DNA of 64,000 nucleotides, from the NCBI RefSeq assembly GCF_042652345.1, contig NZ_JBHSJJ010000013.1:102512-166511 (forward strand), given 5' to 3'. A program made the translations under genes and the position numbers. This document shows positions 1 through 8,876 of this stretch, piece by piece (position 1 is the first letter of the stretch; each line of letters opens with the position of its first letter). The stretch comes from Negadavirga shengliensis (GTDB taxonomy: Bacteria > Bacteroidota > Bacteroidia > Cytophagales > Cyclobacteriaceae). The notes beneath the pieces were generated by a model that saw only the letters and a program-made list of their open reading frames with translations, was not told where the DNA came from and made no database searches.

Positions 1-557
1 TATGGATCAGATCATGGGGGTGGTTCAATAGGATTTCAGCGATTTTAAAAGTGTCCCGGAATTCACCCTGCCTGATAAAATGAAAGGTGGCCATCACCGC
101 TATCCGCTGCCTCCACAGATCCCCGGAATCCGCAAAATCATACAAGATGCTTCTGTTTTTGTCCTCCAGCCAGCTGCCCAGTATTTTATCCGCTGAACTG
201 TCTACCAAGTCCCAGTTATTGACACCATCCAGGTGATCGAGGTAAAAGCCGGCCCAAAAGGCTTTGTCCTTTGCTGTTTTTGATGTCCGGTATTTTTCAG
301 TAAGCATAAAAAGGCCCGTGAGCCTGACTTCATGGTATTCGTGCCTTAGAAGCACAGCGAGCTCTGGAGCGCCTACCTTTTTCCAAAATTTTTTGGCAAT
401 GCTTCTTTGGACGGGGACTGTCACACCTAAGAATTTATCCCCTTCTCCGTATTCACCGGGGCCACATTTAAAAAACCGCGGGAAAAACGATGCTTTTTCG
501 GCATGGGAAGCCGACTTCAGATCTGAAATGATTTGGGAAAAAACGGATGTCACCATA
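1..557 (-). CDS. DNA alkylation repair protein (AlkD-like HEAT-repeat glycosylase), 3' end cut by window edge
   Basis: The minus strand reads open from an ATG at 557 to the window edge (185 codons, no stop), starting MVTSVFSQIISDLKSASH. The segment GPGEYGEGDKFLGVTVP followed by helical repeats with LRHEYHEVRLTGL and NNWDLVDSSA is typical of the AlkD family (PF08713), a HEAT-like DNA glycosylase that removes N3- and N7-alkylpurines. The Asp of the WDLVD segment corresponds to the conserved acidic residue of this family. Full-length members are about 220-240 residues, so roughly 40-50 are missing at the C-terminus. The gene is separated by 82 bp from the next minus-strand stop at 640, so it is downstream of the receptor gene, with no visible sign of joint function. 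The family call is from remembered motifs; the substrate is inferred. Confidence 0.85.
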
Positions 558-639
558 AACGGCTAAAATAGGATTTTTGAGAAAAAAATCCGGAAAAATG
601 TCTTCTGGATCCCTTATTTTTATAGATAGTTTTTACAAT

Positions 640-3081
640 TTAGAAATCACCGCCATCATCATCATCATCAAATTCCCGGTCATCGTCCCTCCCATTTCTT
701 TTCTCTTTGAATCCGCCAAACCTATAGGTGAAGGAAAGCGTACCTATCCTTGTCTCCCTGTTGAACATACGGTCCTGAACAAACCGTGCGTCTTCATTCC
801 TGATTCGGAAAATCCGGGTGTTGAAAATATCGCTCACATTAAGGCTGATCGTGGCATTGTCATTCATGACGTTTTTTCTGATGCCCGCATTGACGCCCCA
901 CATGGGTTCTATTTCCCCCTGTGGAAAAACCATGGGGCCCCGGTAGTTGCCCTGGATTTGAAGGGTGAACAAATCGGGGATGGCCATATTCGACAATAAA
1001 CTCACCGTCCAGCTGAAATTACTGTTATTAAACCCCTGTTCGATGTTGTCACCAATGATTTCCGAATAGAAAAAGTTACCGGAAACAGTAGCATCCCACC
1101 AGTTGGTCAGCTGCATCTGATTAATAAGCTCCAAGCCGGTGTTGTTCCTCACATTCGCATTTTCCCTGGTCTGCACGGCTACATTGTCCTCACCCAGCCT
1201 GATGATCCGGGTCAAAACATTGGTGGAATATCTGTGATAAACGGTAGCATTGAACAAAAGCCGTTCCCATCCTTTCATATAGCCGAATTCATAGCTGTCT
1301 GTCATCTCAGGTTGTAAGAAGGGGTTACCGATACTAAGGTTAAGCAAATCCCTCACCCGGTAAAAAGGTGAAAGCGACCATAAGTTGGGTCTGGAGATCC
1401 TTCGGCTATAGTTGGCCGTGAATGCCTCTTCTTCGCCGATGTCATAACTCAGGTACATGCTGGGAAAGAGGTTGAAATAATTGTTGACCACCGTGCGTTG
1501 GTTGTTTCCCTGAAAGCTGATAGTCTCTGTATATTCTCCTCTTAAGCCGAACTGATAACCAAAATTGTTGGTATTGTTTCTGTAGCTGGCATAGGCAGCG
1601 TATACATCCTCCTTAAAACTAAAAGTATCACTGATGGTATCGTTTCTAACCGGCTCAAAACCTGTAGACTGATCCCCCTGCCTGAATTCCTGTATCCGGT
1701 CCCAGGAGCCAAAGGTACCTTTCAAACCGGACTCCAATCTGCCGCCATTCTGAAAGGGCTTCTCATAGTCCATCTGGAAAACATATAAATCGCTTGTCTG
1801 AGGCCTGTCATTGATCTGGAGAAGATAGTTGGCGGGAACTTCCTCGTGAGCGTTATTGTAAAACAACTGCTCATAATTCTCTACCTGAAATCTCTCATCC
1901 CTTGAAAATGACAAAGAGGTAAACAATCGTTGTCCCAACGTGTCGATCTCCCAATCATAACTCATCCCGGTTTCAAGATTGGTGCTTTCTCTCACATCAT
2001 CCTGATTTCGCACAAAAAGGCTATCAAGGTTTCCCCCGCTATTGATGCTCCTTTGGTTAAGTTCATTGAAGGCCGTTCTGTCGCGGAAATTTCCCTGGGC
2101 ATAAAAGCTAAAAACCTTATTATCAGCAATATTGTAATCCAGCCCTCCCCTGACCAAATGGGTTTTGTCAAAACGCTCTCCGTAAGAATCCTGATCCAGA
2201 ACAGGGGAAATGTTGGGCAGGAAATTTTCACGATATGCTTCTGATTCGCGGAAAGTCCTTCTGTCCTGAAAACTATATGAAGCATAATAATTGACTTTTC
2301 CCGCCCCGTAATTCAGGTTAACCCCGGCATTATATTTATCCCGGGTGCCTATTGCCACATTGGCTTGACCATTAAATCCTGTTCTTTCATTTTTCTTCAA
2401 GATAATGTTGATGATACCACCTACCCCTGCGGCATCATACCTGGAAGACGGATTGGTAATCAGTTCGACGCTTTTGATGCTGTTGGCCGGAAACTGGGCC
2501 AAGATGGATTCGGCGTCGTCTCCGGAAAGATTGGAGGGCCTTCCATTGATGTAAATGAGAATGTCCCCACTGCCCCTCATGCTGATGCCTCCTTCATCGT
2601 CCACCTGTATGGAAGGCAGCGTTTCCAATAGCTCGGTAGCCGTGGCTCCTTCCGCCACGATGCTGTTTTCCACATCATACCTTCTTTTATCTATATCGGT
2701 TTCAAACATAGAGGTGACACCCTCCACCGTCACCTCATCCAGGCTGGCGGCATCATATACCAATTTGATATTACCCAGATTTACATTTCTCCTGTCACCT
2801 AAAGTCAGTCTTTGAAAATGGCTGTCGTAGCCAATAAAACCCACCCGTAGGATATATGACCCTGGCTTCGATACAAAACTAAAAGCCCCGTCAATATCGC
2901 TCATTCCTCCGGTGACTACCGATGAATCCGACTCATCCAAAAGTGCCACATTAGCAAATTCCAAGGGATTACCGCTTTCAGCTTCCTGCACCCTCCCTTT
3001 TAAAGTAACCTCCTGCGCCGCAACAACACCCACTATAAAAAATAATCCAAAAGAAGTATTTAAAATTTTCCAATCCATCAT
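640..3081 (-). CDS. Outer-membrane beta-barrel receptor (TonB-dependent-receptor-like) with CarboxypepD_reg domain
   Basis: 813 aa from the ATG at 3081; an upstream in-frame extension to 3174 would put 31 polar residues before the signal peptide and is rejected. The start (MMDWKILNTSFGLFFIVGVVAAQ) is a Sec signal peptide ending in AAQ. Residues about 23-110 form a carboxypeptidase-regulatory-like fold (PLEFANVALLDES, SDIDGAFSF). Next comes a plug-like domain (LLETLPSIQVDDEGG, IYINGRPSNLSGDDAE, SSRYDAAGVGGIINIIL). The rest is a long beta-barrel typical of the outer membrane beta-barrel family (OMP_b-brl_3). It sits in the outer membrane and probably binds or imports a ligand; the substrate cannot be read from sequence. 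No SusD partner is adjacent. The C-terminus is a very acidic tail (EFDDDDDGGDF) encoded by a CAT/GAT microsatellite near 652-672. Confidence 0.85.
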   Translation of the reverse strand: MMDWKILNTSFGLFFIVGVVAAQEVTLKGRVQEAESGNPLEFANVALLDESDSSVVTGGMSDIDGAFSFVSKPGSYILRVGFIGYDSHFQRLTLGDRRNVNLGNIKLVYDAASLDEVTVEGVTSMFETDIDKRRYDVENSIVAEGATATELLETLPSIQVDDEGGISMRGSGDILIYINGRPSNLSGDDAESILAQFPANSIKSVELITNPSSRYDAAGVGGIINIILKKNERTGFNGQANVAIGTRDKYNAGVNLNYGAGKVNYYASYSFQDRRTFRESEAYRENFLPNISPVLDQDSYGERFDKTHLVRGGLDYNIADNKVFSFYAQGNFRDRTAFNELNQRSINSGGNLDSLFVRNQDDVRESTNLETGMSYDWEIDTLGQRLFTSLSFSRDERFQVENYEQLFYNNAHEEVPANYLLQINDRPQTSDLYVFQMDYEKPFQNGGRLESGLKGTFGSWDRIQEFRQGDQSTGFEPVRNDTISDTFSFKEDVYAAYASYRNNTNNFGYQFGLRGEYTETISFQGNNQRTVVNNYFNLFPSMYLSYDIGEEEAFTANYSRRISRPNLWSLSPFYRVRDLLNLSIGNPFLQPEMTDSYEFGYMKGWERLLFNATVYHRYSTNVLTRIIRLGEDNVAVQTRENANVRNNTGLELINQMQLTNWWDATVSGNFFYSEIIGDNIEQGFNNSNFSWTVSLLSNMAIPDLFTLQIQGNYRGPMVFPQGEIEPMWGVNAGIRKNVMNDNATISLNVSDIFNTRIFRIRNEDARFVQDRMFNRETRIGTLSFTYRFGGFKEKRNGRDDDREFDDDDDGGDF
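652..672. repeat. CAT trinucleotide run encoding an acidic Asp tail
   Basis: About five consecutive CAT units on the plus strand (atcatcatcatcat) lie inside the last codons of the receptor gene and translate, on the minus strand, to consecutive Asp residues just before the stop. Short trinucleotide runs can change unit number by slippage, which here would change tail length without a frameshift. Confidence 0.6.
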
Positions 3082-3345
3082 TTTTATGTTTTTCCGTTTA
3101 AATCTTTCACCGGTATGCAGCGCTGCGGAGGAGCGGCATATGATGATTTGAGTAGTATGAGAAGTGTAATACACCCCATTGTCCGGCTGAAATATGGCTT
3201 GCCCTAGAACACCACATAACCTGATTAATTATATATTTCCACTTAATATATAACACAATTAATATGCCCCTGTCCCCATAAAGTGTCAAAATTACGTAAG
3301 GGCAAGGATATCGTGATAGATGGTGAATAACGAAAAAGAAAGGTA
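3082..3345. other. Intergenic gap without recognised gene
   Basis: 264 bp between the receptor start (3081) and the nucleoside phosphorylase stop (3346), both on the minus strand. It should hold the receptor promoter and the end of the upstream transcript. I found no clean TAnnTTTG box, no strong terminator hairpin and no RNA gene. Confidence 0.5.
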
Positions 3346-4212
3346 TTACAAAGAGAACTTCTCCAACGTGTGCAGAATCATTTCATCTAAAATCGCCTCT
3401 GTGTCAGAAATAAAGGTCTGGTTGATGCGGTTGGCCACAATGGCATTTAAACTCAACACCTCATGTCCCAGCAATTTCCCCAGTGCGTAGTAGCCCGCGG
3501 TTTCCATTTCAAAATTTGTAAAGGCATACTCACCCAAATTGATACTGCCCAGCAGGTTAAATATTTCCGGAAAGGCCGGTTCAAGCCTGACTTTTCTTCC
3601 CTGCGGCCCAAAAAAACCGGGACAGGTGACGGTGATTCCTTTTTGCATACTTTCCCCGAATCTGGCAAGTAACTTCCAGGATGCTTGGACACAATACGGG
3701 GTATAGGGGAGGCCAAGCTTTTCCCGGACAGCAGCAGCCAGTTGCGATGCCATGCCATGCTGCGGCAGGTGATAATAGACCATCAGGCTATCAAGACCCA
3801 AACCATATGCCGAAGCCAGGTGGGTTCCTGCCGGGATGCTTTCCTGCATGCTTCCCGATGTTCCCACCCTGACGATTTCCAGAGAAGTGTGCTTACTTTT
3901 TGGCGTCCTTGATGAAAAATCAACGTTGAACAATGCATCCAGTTCGGTCAAAAAAATGTCGATATTGTCCGTTCCCATACCGGTGCTCATCACGGAAAGG
4001 CGTTTTCCCTTGTACCAACCTGTATGGGTAACAAATTCCCGTTTATGGGCTTTCAAATCTATTGTATCAAAATACCGGGTAATTTTTTCCACCCGCTCCG
4101 GGTCACCTACCGTGATGATGGAATCCGCCACCTGACCGGGCTTGAGGTTCAGATGGTAGATACTTCCGTCAGGATTGATGATCAGTTCCGATTCAGGAAT
4201 CGGCCTTATCAT
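3346..4212 (-). CDS. Nucleoside phosphorylase (uridine/purine phosphorylase family)
   Basis: 288 aa, in the PNP/UDP phosphorylase superfamily, which cleaves a nucleoside with phosphate to the free base and ribose-1-phosphate in the cytosol. Visible motifs are the N-terminal IITVGDPERVEKI phosphate-binding loop, MSTGMGTDNIDIFLTELDAL, the EIVRVGTSGSMQ strand-turn, and the C-terminal FEMETAGYYALG segment whose Glu-Met-Glu contacts the ribose. Length fits uridine phosphorylase-like enzymes, but base preference is not certain. The ATG lies inside the 3' end of trhO: the two genes overlap by 20 bp (4193-4212), so translation is probably coupled. Confidence 0.85.
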   Translation of the reverse strand: MIRPIPESELIINPDGSIYHLNLKPGQVADSIITVGDPERVEKITRYFDTIDLKAHKREFVTHTGWYKGKRLSVMSTGMGTDNIDIFLTELDALFNVDFSSRTPKSKHTSLEIVRVGTSGSMQESIPAGTHLASAYGLGLDSLMVYYHLPQHGMASQLAAAVREKLGLPYTPYCVQASWKLLARFGESMQKGITVTCPGFFGPQGRKVRLEPAFPEIFNLLGSINLGEYAFTNFEMETAGYYALGKLLGHEVLSLNAIVANRINQTFISDTEAILDEMILHTLEKFSL

Positions 4213-5188
4213 AAAAGGATGATTTTATTTTTTCTTTGTTCGGTTTTTGATAAAAACCTTTATAAGGATTGTATCCATTGGTGTTTTTTTGATAGTACCC
4301 GGTGCCGTTGTAAGGCCTTTTCTTGGGGTGGCCTTTACATTGAACCGAACAGGCCCCCTCGTATTCCCAGCCACAGGATTCACAGATGGGGATGTGTTCA
4401 TTGCATTCCGGATTGGCGCAGTTGACCATTCTGTCGCAATGGGTACCACAGATATAGCATTTGGATATGACCTTGGGATTGACCTGGTTGACCTCTATGG
4501 CTAATCTGTTATCAAACACATAGCATTTTCCTTCAAAGTCCTCACCCCCTGCTTCCATCCCGTATTTGATGATACCGCCATGTAGCTGGTACACATCCTG
4601 AAATCCTTGTTCCAACAGGTAAGCAGAAGCTTTTTCGCACTTGATCCCACCGGTGCAGTAGGTGAGTACCTTTTTGTTTTTCAGATGCTCCAGTTCTTTG
4701 ATTTTGCCGGGAAAATCCCTGAAGTTTTCTATGTCCAGCCGGACGGCGTTTTTAAAGTGGCCAAGTTCGTGTTCGTAGTTGGATCGTACGTCCAGCACGA
4801 CGACATCGTCCTGGTCTTTCATTGCCTTGAATTCATGCGGCTCCAGGTGCTTACCTGTTTTTTCCCGGGGATTCAGATGCCGGAGGCCGGAATGGACAAT
4901 CTCCTCTTTTGCCCGTACATTGATCTTGGCGAAAGCATGGCTGTGGTGCGTGTCAATTTTAAACTCCGTGTCGGCAAACCGTGGGTCTGATTTTATATAA
5001 TCCATGTACTTCACACAATCCTCCTTCAGGCCCGACACCGTACCATTCAGCCCTTCCGATGAGATGATGATCCTTCCCCGAATGTTGTTTTCGATGCAGA
5101 ACAAATGATGTTCCTCTCGGTATGCCGCTGGATCCTCGATCCCGGCATAGCAATAATACAATAAGATATGATATTGTTGGTTCTCCAT
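4193..5188 (-). CDS. trhO: tRNA uridine(34) hydroxylase, rhodanese-like (TrhO/YceA)
   Basis: 331 aa. TrhO makes 5-hydroxyuridine at tRNA position 34 using molecular oxygen. The N-terminus (LLYYCYAGIEDP, then GRIIISSEGLNGTVSG) is the acylphosphatase-like UPF0176 domain. The central rhodanese domain contains VVVLDVRSNYEHELGHF and the active-site loop CTGGIKCEKAS with its cysteine, then QLHGGIIKYG. The C-terminal part is rich in paired cysteines (CYICGTHC, CANPEC, CESCGW), as in the Rhodanese_C extension, suggesting metal binding. The last residues are polar and rich in Tyr/Asn/Gly. It overlaps the downstream nucleoside phosphorylase by 20 bp; the link may be nucleoside/tRNA turnover, but that is inference. 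Confidence 0.9.
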   Translation of the reverse strand: MENQQYHILLYYCYAGIEDPAAYREEHHLFCIENNIRGRIIISSEGLNGTVSGLKEDCVKYMDYIKSDPRFADTEFKIDTHHSHAFAKINVRAKEEIVHSGLRHLNPREKTGKHLEPHEFKAMKDQDDVVVLDVRSNYEHELGHFKNAVRLDIENFRDFPGKIKELEHLKNKKVLTYCTGGIKCEKASAYLLEQGFQDVYQLHGGIIKYGMEAGGEDFEGKCYVFDNRLAIEVNQVNPKVISKCYICGTHCDRMVNCANPECNEHIPICESCGWEYEGACSVQCKGHPKKRPYNGTGYYQKNTNGYNPYKGFYQKPNKEKIKSSFYDKADS

Positions 5189-5244
5189 AACTGTCGCCCT
5201 GCTGCAAACAGGGTGTCTGGCATAATTTATTTAACTGATTTTCT

Positions 5245-5883
5245 TTATCTTTCGATCACCTGAGCCGGGTTTCCGAACACGGTCTGTCCATCTTCTACAT
5301 CGGCTATCACCACAGATCCGGCGCCTACCCTTGCATTTTTGCCGATTTTCACACCTGACACCACAACGGCTCCTGTGCCGATGAACGCCCCATCTTGGAT
5401 TTTAACGTCCGAATTGATCACTGCCCCTGCCCCCACTTGGACAAAATCCCCGATCTCCGCATGGTGTTCCACAGTGGCGTTGGTATGGAAGATGCCATGG
5501 TGCCCCACAGTGGCCCCTGCCCCTATATTTACTTTGGCATTGATAAAATTGCCATGGCCTATCGCCGCATCAGTAGAAATATAGGCGAGTTTATGGATGG
5601 CATTGATAGGCTGTACCTTCCTCCTTTCGTTCAACAGCTTGACGAGGAATTTTCTGTATTTGGCATCATCCGCCGCCACAAAGGCCTCACATTTTTTCCC
5701 AACAAGCTTCAGAAAGCCGTCATCTTCCGGGTTACCCAAAACCGCCACGTTGTTGATTTCCTTTTGATGAAGTTTCTCATCTTCATCCAAAAAGCCATAA
5801 ATCACCAAGTCATGGCTGTTAAAAATCTCCAAGGCCGCATGGGCTATACCTTTGGCACCAAATATAATGATGGGTTTCTCCAT
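5245..5883 (-). CDS. Sugar O-acyltransferase, NeuD/PglB/VioB-like left-handed beta-helix protein
   Basis: 212 aa. The N-terminus is a Rossmann-like nucleotide-sugar binding part (KPIIIFGAKGIAHAALEIF) and the C-terminal half is a hexapeptide-repeat left-handed beta-helix (AAIGHGNFINAKVNIGAG, IQDGAFIGTGAVVVSGVKIG, IGKNARVGAGSVVI), ending FGNPAQVIER. This architecture is that of acetyl-CoA-dependent sugar O/N-acyltransferases of surface polysaccharide pathways (NeuD, PglD). The conserved catalytic His of PglD-like enzymes probably lies in the GHHGIFHTNATVEHHAEIG stretch. No polysaccharide cluster surrounds it, so its sugar substrate is unknown. It has its own promoter upstream. Confidence 0.85.
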   Translation of the reverse strand: MEKPIIIFGAKGIAHAALEIFNSHDLVIYGFLDEDEKLHQKEINNVAVLGNPEDDGFLKLVGKKCEAFVAADDAKYRKFLVKLLNERRKVQPINAIHKLAYISTDAAIGHGNFINAKVNIGAGATVGHHGIFHTNATVEHHAEIGDFVQVGAGAVINSDVKIQDGAFIGTGAVVVSGVKIGKNARVGAGSVVIADVEDGQTVFGNPAQVIER

Positions 5884-5902
5884 AAATAGCTGATTTGAGG
5901 GG

Positions 5903-5933
5903 CAAAATTACGGTAAATTAAGCTCCTATGCAA
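5903..5933 (-). promoter_or_regulatory. Bacteroidota-type promoter for the NeuD-like gene
   Basis: On the minus strand a TTG (5931-5933) is followed after exactly 20 bp by TAATTTTG (5903-5910), matching the Bacteroidota sigma factor form TTG-N19-21-TAnnTTTG. Transcription would start near 5897, giving a leader of about 14 nt to the ATG at 5883. The -33 element lies just beyond the stop region of the DUF2851 gene. Confidence 0.55.
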
Positions 5934-5936
5934 CGG

Positions 5937-7235
5937 TCATTTCAGGGATGGTCTGAGCAGGGTCTGACCGATCTTGCAGTCCAGACACTTTTTATGGGAG
6001 CAATAATGGTTGAATAGCCCCAACATGCCCTGGCTGTCATACGCATTATGCGGTTCCCAACCCTCTTCTTCATATTTCCGGATAATCCCATTTTGTTCAG
6101 CAGGTATATCCTGCAAAAAATTAAAGCACTTTTCCTGCCAGTCGGCCAACTCAGAAAACCGCCCATAAGCGTACCAAAGGGGAATGACAAAATTAATGGC
6201 AAGAAGATCCAACACCACCTGACTTAATGCGCCGTTGAGGCGTTTTTTATTTTCTTTGCCAAAATAGTGGTGGGTCCGCCAATAAGCAGAGACCTCCACC
6301 TTCAGGATGGAATGGAAGGTCTCCCTGTTATCCAGTTCATACAATACATTTGAAAACAGGTTGGGGCTTTTCCCGAGGAGGACAGCTACCTGAGCCAATC
6401 TGATTGTCGGGTAGTTGGACGGCCTTACCTTCATGAACTTCCATTCGCCCGGATAAACACCGTTTTTTAAATTGTACTTTTTAACGAGGAAAAGATACTC
6501 CTGCCTCAGTTTCCGGTAATATTCGTCTCCCTGCTCCGCGTTGAGCATCCCTGCCTGACCAAAAACCAGGGCTTCCTGGATTTCAGGTCTACCCGAATTT
6601 TTCTTTAAAAGCTTGAAGGAAAGGGATTTGGCCAGCTTCAACATGGCATCGCTGTTGGTCTTGAAGCCAAAGCAATAAAACAGCCACTGGTAGGCTGTTT
6701 CCTCCCAATCGTTCTGATTTTGCTCCAGTAATCCCAGTACTGCTTCACTCTTTTGCTGAAGCCGTTCCACCAAAGCTTTCTCCAACATGGAAAACCGAAG
6801 TATTTCCGGTATTAAGGAGAGCCCTTCGCTGCATAATATTTTCCTTTGAGAGAAAAGCAGTCTTTCGTAATTCCTTACCACATCCAGCATAACCTTTCCC
6901 TGAAGTTCCAGTGTGGGTATGGTTGTGCCATCTTCCCGGCAAGGCTCTTGGTCATGCTTCCATACCACGTGCAGTATCACGGCATTGTATCTTGTATCGC
7001 GCTGGTGCTGATGGTTCTTCCAGTCAGAGGAGTGCATATGTATCTCTATATGCCCAAAATAATCGATGCCGTCAAGCTGTATTTGGGCTTCCATAAAATC
7101 AGGTCCTTCATGCCGGTTGTGATAGCCTATCTTCAAAATAGATAAGGGTAAACCTTGGCTGGTTTGCAGCAGCTTTTTGTCAAAATACTGGTACTTCCAT
7201 ACCAAGTGTAGAAAATCTTCCTGAAAGCCAAACAT
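5937..7235 (-). CDS. DUF2851 family protein
   Basis: 432 aa, a conserved Bacteroidota family without an assigned function. The N-terminal part shows GYHNRHEGPDFMEAQIQL followed by GHIEIHMHSSDWKNHQH and YNAVILHVVW. The spacing of an Asp, a Glu-x-His strand and following basic/His residues resembles a PD-(D/E)XK-type nuclease core, but this is my inference. The middle is helical with no recognised motif. The C-terminus carries a cysteine cluster in YCSHKKCLDCKIG (C-x4-C-x2-C) that could bind a metal. It lies 53 bp upstream of the NeuD-like gene and 76 bp downstream of pyrF. Confidence 0.8.
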   Translation of the reverse strand: MFGFQEDFLHLVWKYQYFDKKLLQTSQGLPLSILKIGYHNRHEGPDFMEAQIQLDGIDYFGHIEIHMHSSDWKNHQHQRDTRYNAVILHVVWKHDQEPCREDGTTIPTLELQGKVMLDVVRNYERLLFSQRKILCSEGLSLIPEILRFSMLEKALVERLQQKSEAVLGLLEQNQNDWEETAYQWLFYCFGFKTNSDAMLKLAKSLSFKLLKKNSGRPEIQEALVFGQAGMLNAEQGDEYYRKLRQEYLFLVKKYNLKNGVYPGEWKFMKVRPSNYPTIRLAQVAVLLGKSPNLFSNVLYELDNRETFHSILKVEVSAYWRTHHYFGKENKKRLNGALSQVVLDLLAINFVIPLWYAYGRFSELADWQEKCFNFLQDIPAEQNGIIRKYEEEGWEPHNAYDSQGMLGLFNHYCSHKKCLDCKIGQTLLRPSLK

Positions 7236-7311
7236 AAAAATCAGTTAAAAACATCAATACATTACAAAATAGTGTAAAAAATCAAAATTCAGAAAATATA
7301 TTTCAAATAAT

Positions 7312-8130
7312 TTACTTACAGTACTTTTCAAGCAAGTCTTCCATGGTGTTGTGCAGTTTGCTGGCCTCCTGTTTTGCCGCCCAGCCAAAGTCCTTGTCAC
7401 TGGAGGCATATATGATGCTTCTGGAGGAATTGACCAAAAGGCCGCAATCTTTATTCATGCCGTATTTGGCCACTTCTTCCAAGCTCCCTCCCTGGGCTCC
7501 CACCCCCGGAACCAATAGAAAATGGCCCGGTACGATTTTGCGGACATCAGCGATTTTCTCGCCTTTGGTGGCTCCCACCACATACATCATGTTGTCGCTG
7601 TTTCCCCATTTTTGGCTTTTCTCCAGGACGGTTTCAAACAGGCATTTGCCGTTTTCAGTTTTCATCAATTGGAAATCCAGGCTTCCGAAATTGGATGTGA
7701 GGCCCAAAAGAATGACCCACTTGTCCTGGAAGCCCAAAAAAGGCATGACACTGTCCTCTCCCATATAAGGAGCAACAGTCACCGCATCAAAATCCATCCT
7801 TTCAAAAAAAGCTTTGGCGTAAAGTCTGGAAGTATTACCAATATCCCCTCTCTTGGCATCGGCAATGGTGAATACCCCACCAGGAATATATTCCAAAGTT
7901 TTTTCCAACGACTCCAGGCCTCTGGGACCCAGCGCCTCATAGAATGCGAGATTAGGTTTATAGGCTACTGCAAAATCTATGGTGTGGTCAATGATAATTT
8001 TATTGAATTCAAAAAGCGGGTCCGGTCCTTTCTGAAGGTGAGCCGGCAATTTCTCCAATGAGGGATCCAATCCCACGCATAAAAAAGAGGATTTTTCTTT
8101 AATTAATCTTAGAAGTTCTGTTTTTGTCAT
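7312..8130 (-). CDS. pyrF: Orotidine-5'-phosphate decarboxylase, type 2
   Basis: 272 aa. It decarboxylates OMP to UMP, the last step of de novo pyrimidine synthesis, in the cytosol. The length and the motifs LCVGLDPSLEKLP, AYKPNLAFYEALGPRG and the catalytic TIADAKRGDIGNTS (Lys/Asp pair in DAKRGD) fit the larger type 2 enzymes. GVGAQGGSLEEV forms the phosphate-binding loop near the C-terminus. The start is MTKTELLRLIKEK. pyrD, encoding an earlier step of the pathway, lies about 3.3 kb upstream on the same strand, separated by ftsK and lolA. Confidence 0.93.
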   Translation of the reverse strand: MTKTELLRLIKEKSSFLCVGLDPSLEKLPAHLQKGPDPLFEFNKIIIDHTIDFAVAYKPNLAFYEALGPRGLESLEKTLEYIPGGVFTIADAKRGDIGNTSRLYAKAFFERMDFDAVTVAPYMGEDSVMPFLGFQDKWVILLGLTSNFGSLDFQLMKTENGKCLFETVLEKSQKWGNSDNMMYVVGATKGEKIADVRKIVPGHFLLVPGVGAQGGSLEEVAKYGMNKDCGLLVNSSRSIIYASSDKDFGWAAKQEASKLHNTMEDLLEKYCK

Positions 8131-8199
8131 AATCCGTAAAAAAGATCTTTTACTGCTAAAATGTCCCGACTACAGGCAGGCTTTATCGAATTTGATTCC

Positions 8200-8856
8200 C
8201 TATCTGAGGTCGATAATTTCAATATTTTGATAATTTTTTTTATTGAAGACAAAATAATCGTCCATAATCTCTACATCATTCTTTAGTTCTTTGAAAGTGT
8301 ATTTGAACGTACCCCCCATATCATCGCTTATTTCCCATGCCAACAAATCATTTTTACTTTTATCAATGAACAATTTGATTTGTTTAAACTGGGATGAGCG
8401 CTTGTTCGTGGTCAGGAGGATTTCATATACGGGCGTTCCGTTCAATGTGCCTTCTCCCAAAAGTTCCGCCTCATAGCCTTTTTTATAAATGTTATAAATA
8501 TTAGAAGGAGTCAGTTCTTCCGTTTCATCATCCACATTATTGATGGTTACTTCCTGATAACGATTGGATTTGATCAAAGTCCAGACCGTTTTGCCATCAT
8601 TATAAATTTCCTGATCGTCCAACACCAGCTTGTATTTGTCTCCCTTTACCGTTACTTCCCCCACATTGGACTGCACAGGCCCCTCTGCTTCCGTAGCATA
8701 CGTATATTCAAATACGGCCCTAAAACCGTTGAGCTTTTGATACTTTTCGCTAACCCTAGACAAAATTTCCTTTGCACTGGGTTCTCTTTGGGCAGAAAGA
8801 TGTACTGGAATTACGCTAATAAGAAGAATAAATACTATGATTTTTACTATTTTCAT
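8200..8856 (-). CDS. lolA: Outer-membrane lipoprotein carrier protein LolA-like
   Basis: 218 aa with a Sec signal peptide (MKIVKIIVFILLISVIPVHLSAQ). LolA is the periplasmic chaperone that ferries lipoproteins from the inner to the outer membrane. The mature part begins AKEILSRVSEKYQKLNGFRAVFEY, typical of the family, followed by EVTVKGDKYKLVLDDQEIYNDGKTV without the last gaps, in the order of an incomplete beta-barrel. A Bacteroidota LolA family was chosen on this pattern. It begins 20 bp downstream of ftsK on the same strand; ftsK-lolA is a recurrent order in bacteria, so they are probably co-transcribed. Confidence 0.85.
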   Translation of the reverse strand: MKIVKIIVFILLISVIPVHLSAQREPSAKEILSRVSEKYQKLNGFRAVFEYTYATEAEGPVQSNVGEVTVKGDKYKLVLDDQEIYNDGKTVWTLIKSNRYQEVTINNVDDETEELTPSNIYNIYKKGYEAELLGEGTLNGTPVYEILLTTNKRSSQFKQIKLFIDKSKNDLLAWEISDDMGGTFKYTFKELKNDVEIMDDYFVFNKKNYQNIEIIDLR

Positions 8857-8876
8857 TTTAAAACCCTCAAAATTTT

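Noticed and set aside
652..672. CAT repeat as part of a CRISPR or other array
   Set aside because: It is a simple 3-bp run within a coding end, with no spacers.
3082..3174. 31-codon extension of the first receptor gene
   Set aside because: It precedes a good signal peptide and has no reason to be translated.
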